The translations under genes were made by a program, and so were the position numbers. From contig OZ316895.1 of the NCBI GenBank assembly GCA_973895155.1, forward strand, positions 20,212,001 through 20,276,000: a stretch of DNA of 64,000 nt, read 5' to 3'. The notes below the pieces were generated by a model. That model was not told the DNA's origin, made no database searches, and worked only from the letters and a program-made list of their open reading frames with translations. Each line of letters opens with the position of its first letter. The stretch's first letter is position 1. Positions 56,985-64,000 of the stretch are shown here, piece by piece. The DNA is from Marsupella aquatica. Taxonomy: Eukaryota > Marchantiophyta.

Positions 56985-59625
56985 ATGGCTTATGTCTATC
57001 ACGGGTATGTCCAGTTCCACCATTCGTTTTTGGTTTCAATTTCTACACATTGGGAGCCATCTTGCAAAATTATTCGCCGGACACAATCTGCGCAGATACA
57101 AAGCCGAGAGAGAGTACAAACAACTTATCCGTAGAAACGCGCGCTCATACTACAACAACAACTTCAATCTCTCGTTTGAGAGCAAGTATTTACGAAATGA
57201 GGAGATCACCAAATTCTTCTTCGACGGCCCAAAATACCTCCGCTTTGGAGAAGCGCTCCTCCGACTCCCGGACGAAGTGTTTAGGATCCCGGGCATGGTG
57301 GATCTCCAATGTCATCACTTTGACACCTGCCCAAGGTTCAATCCTACCTCAACTTTTGGTTTAATAGTAGTCCGAGTCCGGGCGGGCCCTCAATACTAAC
57401 ATCTTTCGGCTTCCCTTCCAAATTTCTGAGTCCTATGGCACCCCCTCTAGCTACAATTAACTCGCCAGCACCGGCACAGACTTCGCCTCAGCCTCCATTG
57501 AGCCGTTCCCCACCGCCCGTTGCACCACCTGCCCGAGTGCGGTCCATGGTGAATGCGGTCAACCTCAGCTTGGAGGATGAGGAGGCCCCTCCCCTTAACC
57601 ATAGTCTACCAGGTCCTTATAGGGCCAAGCCGGGTACCGCTCCAACGCATCAACAAACCCAGGGGGTAGCCCCGATGGATGACGCGGTGGCAGTAGCGGC
57701 CCCAGTGCCAGTACTTACGGCAGTAGCACTGCCGCCTCCTGATAGAGAGGACGGGGAGATGTGCCCCTCTATGAGTCACCCCGGGAACTAGTATCGGGGT
57801 AGGAAGAGGAAGGAACCCGCAGCTGTATCCGGGCTGCCCTTGGCCATAGTTGCGGTGGCCAAGCTGACCATGCATCTCATGGGGGAGACTGTCCACAAGA
57901 ACATTCTTCACCCCAAGCATGCATGCTATATATCTGAAGACCCAAGGGTTTGAGCACCTCGCCGCTCTCCCTTGGAATACTTGCAGGTACTATGGGCAGG
58001 ATATGAAGGAGTTCATCCAAAAATTTGACGAGGCCTGCCAACAAACCCGTGCGCATGGGAGAGTGACGTCCCTAAGCGAGGCATGGCTCAAGCTGATCTT
58101 CGGCCTACCCAAAGGAGTAAACCGAGTAGAATCACGCGCTCTCGGGGGCAAAGGAGCCAAGTATCAGTCCTCTAGCTTCCCGGCCAAAGGAGCAGTGGAC
58201 AACTGATTCTTGATGAGAACATGCCTCATCCTGGAGATAGCGGAGCAGCTGGAGTTCCAGAGGTACGCCCTCCACATGATGGAGCCAAGGGGCGAGATAT
58301 CCGCTGCCCATGTAATCCAGGTCAAGAACTACTGGCCTAGGAAATGGGCTTCTTTCTTTGTCAAGAAGTTCCACAAGGAGATTGAACGACGAAGAAAGAC
58401 CTTGTACCTCGATGGGAAGGCGTACCTCGCAAGCCACATCAAAATAATCATCGAGTGGTACGCCCGTTTTGACCGCCAAACCCTCCCGCGGCTCAACAAG
58501 CCTGAGCTAACCCCATCACGATGGGTATTCCCGGCCCAGGAAAGGCGACCCTAACCCAAGGCTAGAAGTCCGGTGGCCGTGGGGCCCACAACTACCCCGA
58601 CTTTGCAACCAGACGCTACCGCCCCTCCTTCTGTATCAAATAATGCAGTTATTGCGACCCTGGATTTGATCAACTAGGCCAGCGCGACCATTGAAGCTGG
58701 GCTGGAGGAAGCCGGCCCCGGGCCCGAGATTGTGATTATGGAGGTCACCCCGGTACCCTCCACGGCTGTCCAAGAGAATTCCCCATCCCTTGCGGAGAAC
58801 CCAACCCCCTCCATCTTCATAGTTCAGGGACTGAACGTCACCACTCCGACCCCCGAGCGAGCTGAGGTCTGTCCTTGCCCGAACTCGAGTGGGCATAGCC
58901 TAGAGTGCTTGGAACTTTTTGCATCGAGCACGTTTTTGAATGGGTTGTTGAGTGACTTCTCCCAAAACATCACGCGGGATACAGGGGAGTTCATGGCATG
59001 GAAGGTGGCCTACTTCTTCAACCAGGAATTGGTTGCGGCAGTACGAGCGGGGCATACGCAGGCTGAGACCGCGTGGAAGATAGAGCGGTATCAGGTTGAG
59101 GCTACCCACCTGATAAACAAAGCCTCAGCCCAAGAAACCAAACTTTAATTGCTGCAACCTCAGTTAGCGGCCGCATTGGAGCAGGCGGCCAGAGCTGGGG
59201 CCCGGGAAGCCTTGGCAGAACAGCCCAGAGCCGGGAAGGATGTTGAGATCGCAAGGCTCAGAAACCCAGATTGACGGTTTGAAGGGACAAGCCGTCATCT
59301 GGCAAAAGGATGTGGAAGAGGCCGATGCCCGGGCTCAGCGTGACACAGTCAAGGTGGACGCCCTGAAGGCGGAAGTGGCACCGCTTCAAGAAGAAGCCAC
59401 GAAGCAGGCCCAATTGGTGGACAAGCTGACGAGCGACGCCCAGCAATTGGAAGAGGCATGCTAGGAAGCCGTGAAGGAACCGGATGTGGCAAAGCGAGAG
59501 AATGAATCTGTGTTGGACCAAGTCCGACTACTCAAGCAGGACACTGACCGGCTCAAGAGGCAACGGGATGGCTGCTCCAAATCCAACTTGGGCGGGTCTG
59601 GCAAGCAAACATTAGCGGCGAAGTA
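56985..59625 (+). pseudogene. Gypsy-3 extra ORF, decayed
   Basis: Starts ATG 56985 (MAYVYHGYVQFHHS) and soon changes frame. Pieces in order: a basic N-terminus (NLRRYKAEREYKQLIRRNAR); a proline-rich stretch (57435-57790, PPLSRSPPPVAPPARVR); SEAWLKLIFGLPKGVN near 58080, comparable with the KVIAEVFGLPIGN region of Gypsy-1; KNYWPRKWASFFVKKFHKEI; then coiled coil (about 59280-59600, KVDALKAEVAPLQEEATKQA). At least six frame breaks or stops. The layout matches the Gypsy-1 extra ORF although sequence similarity is low. Confidence 0.65.
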
Positions 59626-59639
59626 GGTTTAGGATAGAG

Positions 59640-60466
59640 TTACAATTAGGGAAGTCAAACGATAAGGGCAAGCCCCAAAACTAGTTGGCAACATTGTCCT
59701 ATCTGACAGACCTTCGTAGTTTAGAATCTTAGAATAAGACATGCCGTTTTATGGCCTGACAGTTAGCAGAGTTTAGAATCTTGGATACCATAGATTTGAG
59801 CACGTGGCCGCTTTGGGCCCCGGCTCTTAGTATTTAGTGCACCCCCCGGTAGAGGTAGGAGGGATTTTAGTTTTAGAACCGGGTATCCGCAAGATGTGCA
59901 GGGAGTCCAAGCCTTTGTGAGTAAAAGAGCATCAAGGAGGGAGGGTACAACTAAGCTCATTGGGCGAGTGCGGAGCCGGGCTCCGTTGTAGTGTATGTCT
60001 CTTTGCCATTGGGCTTGTTTATTCAAGAGATGTTGAGTCAACTGTGTATATGTGTATGAGGGATTCTGAAGTAAAGTCTTTTCCCACTATTTCCTTCGTG
60101 TAAACCAAGATTGAATGATTGTGAATTCAGTTGCATGTATGAATCTCGTATATGGGTAGAGAATGTTTGGCCAAACGCATTATCCAAGCTGTGCACGGGG
60201 TGTCGGTTGCGGATAGTGGTTGCGAGCCCGGGTTGGACACCCGTATCATCGAATCTGGATTAGAGGCGGACAGCATGAAGGCTTAGAAGTCCTTAAGCCG
60301 GGGTCAATCCAGCTATCAACTTAAGGTACATTCCGGCGGCGGAACACAAACTATACCCATGATATTTATGTAAGTAGGACTAGGCACACTTAGCGCTAGA
60401 TTACGGGAGTAAGGTTCAGTTTGCACATCCCTCCTTGCCCAAACCCTCAAAACTAATGAAAATGGT
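59640..60466 (+). repeat. LTR-like tail of Gypsy-3
   Basis: Non-coding, after the extra ORF. It shares ATTCCGGCGGCGGAA near 60331 and nearby CAAACTATACC/CAAACATACC with the Gypsy-1 tail. The ends were not resolved. No gene is seen here. Confidence 0.4.
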
Positions 60467-60611
60467 GCCCGTCTAAGCCAAAATTTGTGTAAGGACGAAG
60501 CTTTCGGTGTGACAGCCCGCCTAAGCCAAAATTTGTGTAAGGACGAAGCTTTCGGCGTGACAGCCCGCCTAAGCCAAAATCCACATAAGGAATGGACCTG
60601 TTGGCGTGACA
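60467..60611. repeat. 48-bp tandem repeat, nearly three units
   Basis: Units begin GCCCGTCTAAGCC (60467), GCCCGCCTAAGCC (60515) and GCCCGCCTAAGCC (60563), with AAGGACGAAGCTTTCGG in the first two. The third unit is diverged (CCACATAAGGAATGG). Confidence 0.9.
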
Positions 60612-62127
60612 ATCTCCAATGTCATCACGAAATTGCTCATACCCAGACGCCTTCACCCTGTCCTCTAGATCATCCATCACTACATTCTCCTGATCATGAG
60701 TAGAATCCCATCAAGAGAAGCCATCAGTGTTACCTCTTGCAAGACTTAAACCAAACCAACTTTGCCTTGGTTCTAGAGGAAGGATGGAGTCATTACTTCT
60801 GTGTATGTGTCCATGTGCAACCTCAGGAATATTAGAACGTCCCGTAGAACGTGCATCTTGACTAGAGAAAAAGCAATCTTGATTAAGACCTGAATGTTTG
60901 ATGTCTGGGTGTTGCCTAACATGATGAGTGTTAATCCTATTTTGGGAGGATAGTTCAGCCCAATGCCCAACACCTCCTTCATCATGCATCTCATTGTGCT
61001 TGGCCCTTACGTTGTCATGAAGTTTGTGGACGACGTAGGGAAAGCTCGAGCTTATGTCTGTTGGAAGAACAATGCGCTACGATGTGCTAATAAAACACTA
61101 TGATCATTACCCAAAAATGCTCAATTGTCATGGGAACAACGAATGGAATCGGGGATGAAAGGATCATGGTATATGCCAACTCCCAAAACTTTTGATGATG
61201 AAGGCTTGAAATTCAGTTTTTTGGCGACATATCACCTGAACATTACAATCTATACTAAAATTAGGCCTATGAACTCTATTAAGGTCCATCTTCTAGTTCA
61301 AAATCACAGTATTGGATTTTTGATCATAGAAAATTCACCTACAATTGTCAACTTCCTTTGAATCATATAAAGCAAGCCAAATACTTATTAACCTATCATC
61401 CTTCAAAGGTTCGAGTCAAAATTCTATGTCCATCAATAGTTACAAAAAAATGGTGAACCTATCTAGATTGCAGGCTGTGAAGACCCTGTTGTTGTCACCA
61501 TACTATATATCACTTAAAGATAAATATACCCTCAAAATGTTTTAGTAGGCATGACATAGCTTCTTATATATTTCCAAGAAAAATTTCACCTATGCATTTT
61601 ATTCTAGAAAAATATAACAAATAATATTCAAACTCAAAAAAATATGGTTCTATTGGAACATAATCTAAATATTTAAATCATCATAACTTTCTATTGTACC
61701 AAAATCAAGTGATTTCAAAAGCAAACTTTGCGTGCTCATCAAGGTGATCAAAGCTAGACTACTATCTCTCCAAGGAAAATATATTACAATGATTTCCTAT
61801 ATAGAAAAACCTTTACTACTTAATAATTTACTAACAATGTCAAATCTCTAACTTCCAAGCACATTCTATGAATTCTCATACTTTCCACATACTCTTGCAC
61901 ATAGATTTGGAATAATGAAGAAAACTCTCCATGCCCCCCAAGGGGTAGGCCTCTTATTTATTGTGCTTTGAAGGGAAAATGACTCACCCCATGGGTACAC
62001 ATGGTCCAATAATATTTGAACATGTAATCAACAAGGTGTTTGGATGCTATTGGGCATGTTTCCATGTTTATGCTCCTTTCAACACCTAATTGGCCATGTG
62101 TTTGATTCTAAATGGACATGCAACCAT
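60612..62127. other. No recognised gene
   Basis: AT-rich from about 61100. Open frames are short and show no recognisable domains. This lies between the Gypsy-3 tail and the second CACTA element. Confidence 0.5.
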
Positions 62128-64000
62128 CACTAGTAGAAACCGGGGGGTATTTAGACCCCATTAAACGACTATTCAGTACCGTATAGGACTTGGAAACGAC
62201 TGGGAAGGACTGCAGTCCTTTATAGGACTGCGAGTCGTATGTTTTGTTACTATAATCAACTGAGTCCTTTATAGAACTGGTTTATAAGTCGTTTAATAGA
62301 CTGGATTTTCAGTCTATTTTAGTCTTTGTGTGGGTAGCTTTGGTGAGTCGTTTTCAGTCTTTTATGGGCTGCGATGATGAGTCGTTGGGAATGACTAAAA
62401 AGGTTATGGAGGGTAGTCTTTAAATATACTTTGTGGGGTATGTATAAGTCTTTCATGTCAACTGGATATGAGTGATGAAGACCCCACTATACTACTTGGA
62501 ATGAACCCACTCTTGTGCACAAATAACATATTGCATTCATGTTTTATTGTGTACTTGGAATGAACTCACTCTATAAGTTCACCATTCATCATGTTAACAT
62601 TAGAATACATAGTTTCAGAAAGCCATCTTCTATACCATGTACACTAATATGAATTCACAGATTCAAACTTCATAGACTACAAAGAAGGTCACAAAGTATT
62701 CCTCTATACCATACACACTAATACTGAAATGATAAAATAGATTCAAGTATCATAGACAATCACCATAGAGCCATAGTTTGACATCAATCACTTATGAACA
62801 TACAGAATTCAGAAATATCAATGTCACACACAACGTCTCCTTCATCCTCTTTACCAAATGGAAAAATTGGTACAGATATTTCTTGGATCTTTCCAAGGCA
62901 ATGTCAAAATGTGACACAATTCACATGATTCTATCTACACTTGCATTCAGTCAATGCAGACTAACACACTCTGATGGCCAGAGCACAAGAGATCCTACTG
63001 CATCTGCAATTATTTCCTGAGGTGGATCATCGTCTCTATTCGGAAATGGCAAATTACAATCAGATACAATCACTGTAGTCAACAACACTACTACATGGTC
63101 ATCCGGGACCACTTTGCCATGGAATTTTGCATGATCCGGTCGCAAAATGCCTGTACCCACACATACTTGCGAGTCATCCTCCCATGAGAGAAGATTATGG
63201 ACTGGCTCTGCTGTGGCTATCACCTCCACCTTACCCTGGCTGTTTTTCTTGGCTTTCCTGGGTGGCTTATACATGACATTATTCATACCTTGGTTGCGAG
63301 TCATGACTTTGGCACGAGTGTTTTGTGCTGGTGATCGAGAATTGGCTACACTCTTCTTCAAAGAATCTGCATCCATATTTGACACTTCTGATTGTGTAGC
63401 AGGATTTCCCTGCGACATCATCTTAGTATCTGCCAACATTGTACTTGCTTCAATTGAAGCATCTACAATCTTACTTGCATCCAATGTTGCTCCCAAGTTT
63501 CGACGTCGCTTCACCCTACTCCCACTTGGTTGAGAGTCTGTCAACTCTGCATCAACTTCAATTCAGTGTCATGTCCAACATAAGTCAATCACTCATCACA
63601 TGTGCTAAATGTACATGTCACCAACCACAAAGTTGTCACTATCTCCTTACCATTATGAACAGCCTTCTTCCCCTTCTTTGCCATTGCCATATGCTCCATG
63701 TCTGCTTCTGTTGATCAATAAACACACCACAATATTCAGGTTGAATCTATTAACCACTGAATTGTTGCTCAACATTCATATAGAGGAATTTAAAGCATCA
63801 GCTTACCTGATACCTCCTTGGCTATGGTCACTGAGGCACTGGGCACATCTTCTTCATTATTGCTCTTTGAATCACCTGATACATCAATCATGATGTCACT
63901 TCAGATCCCAGTTCATCCAACCAGTTCTTACAGAAAAGATTACCTCCAACCGGCTTAAGCTTCACAAAACTCCATGCACTTTTCAAATGTAATGTATTGG
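62128..64000. mobile_element. Second CACTA transposon, left end only
   Basis: Terminus CACTAGTAGAAACCGGGGGG at 62128, the same first 18 bases as the element at 50864, after flank CAT. The subterminal zone (about 62150-62420) is packed with short motifs around GACTG, CAGTCC and GTCGTT in both orientations, different from those of the first element. The right end lies outside the window. Confidence 0.85.
62951..63807 (-). CDS. CACTA-encoded spliced gene, 3' exons, transposon protein
   Basis: Three exons join in phase with GT-AG borders: up to 63807 (NNEEDVPSASVTIAKEVS), 63707-63651 (ADMEHMAMAKKGKKAVHN), and 63546-62951 (ELTDSQPSGSRVKRRR ... to stop). The exon upstream of 63807 starts beyond about 63893. 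The last part (SWEDDSQVCVGTGILRPD ... ADAVGSLVLWPSECVSLH) resembles the C-terminal region of plant CACTA accessory/transposase proteins, whose ends carry a similar VGxxVxWP motif; the likeness is by eye. The middle is Lys/Arg-rich (KPPRKAKKNSQGK), likely nuclear. The frame is intact, so this element may be recent or active. Confidence 0.6.

Overview
This window is nuclear DNA of a green-plant-lineage (streptophyte) genome. The case for this is a broken SMC6 gene with plant-like sequence and GT-AG introns, Ty3/Gypsy elements with extra ORFs after pol (a Tat/Athila-like habit), a Ty1/Copia element with an initiator-Met-tRNA primer site, and CACTA DNA transposons. The species cannot be named from the sequence; a non-seed plant or charophyte alga is a guess. 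Nearly everything is nested transposable element.

Layout. 1-10.8 kb: a largely intact Gypsy element (Gypsy-1, +) with gag-protease, overlapping pol, a 1199-aa extra ORF, and an LTR-like tail. 10.9-23.4 kb: a decayed relative (Gypsy-2, +) broken by two solo LTRs. Past its pol lie a spacer and then, on the minus strand, a C5-cytosine DNA methyltransferase (C5-MTase) fragment joined to a coiled coil that resembles the one in the Gypsy-1 extra ORF. A third LTR copy of the same solo-LTR family follows. 23.4-26.6 kb: no recognised gene, some repeats. 26.65-31.9 kb (-): an SMC6-like gene lacking the exons for its N-terminal coil and hinge. 32.8-33.4 kb (-): a small ORF with 11-residue repeats. 33.9-41.8 kb (-): another Gypsy family (Gypsy-5) split by a complete Copia element with perfect 5-bp target duplication. 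41.8-43.8 kb (-): integrase end and probable 3' LTR of Gypsy-6. 43.9-47.95 kb: a second copy of the Gypsy-2 tail, with a longer methyltransferase on the minus strand. 47.96-60.5 kb (+): Gypsy-3, decayed, carrying a 5.4-kb CACTA element inside its integrase gene and a broken extra ORF behind a TATA promoter. 62.1 kb to the end: a second CACTA element with a spliced gene.

Most notable is the retroelement-associated methyltransferase. It occurs twice, each time antisense to gag-pol direction and joined to the same post-pol spacer. Its nonsense codons, and all eight differences between the Copia LTRs, are transitions, as expected if methylated cytosines are deaminating. All intron boundaries and domain calls were read by eye; no alignment or database search was run.
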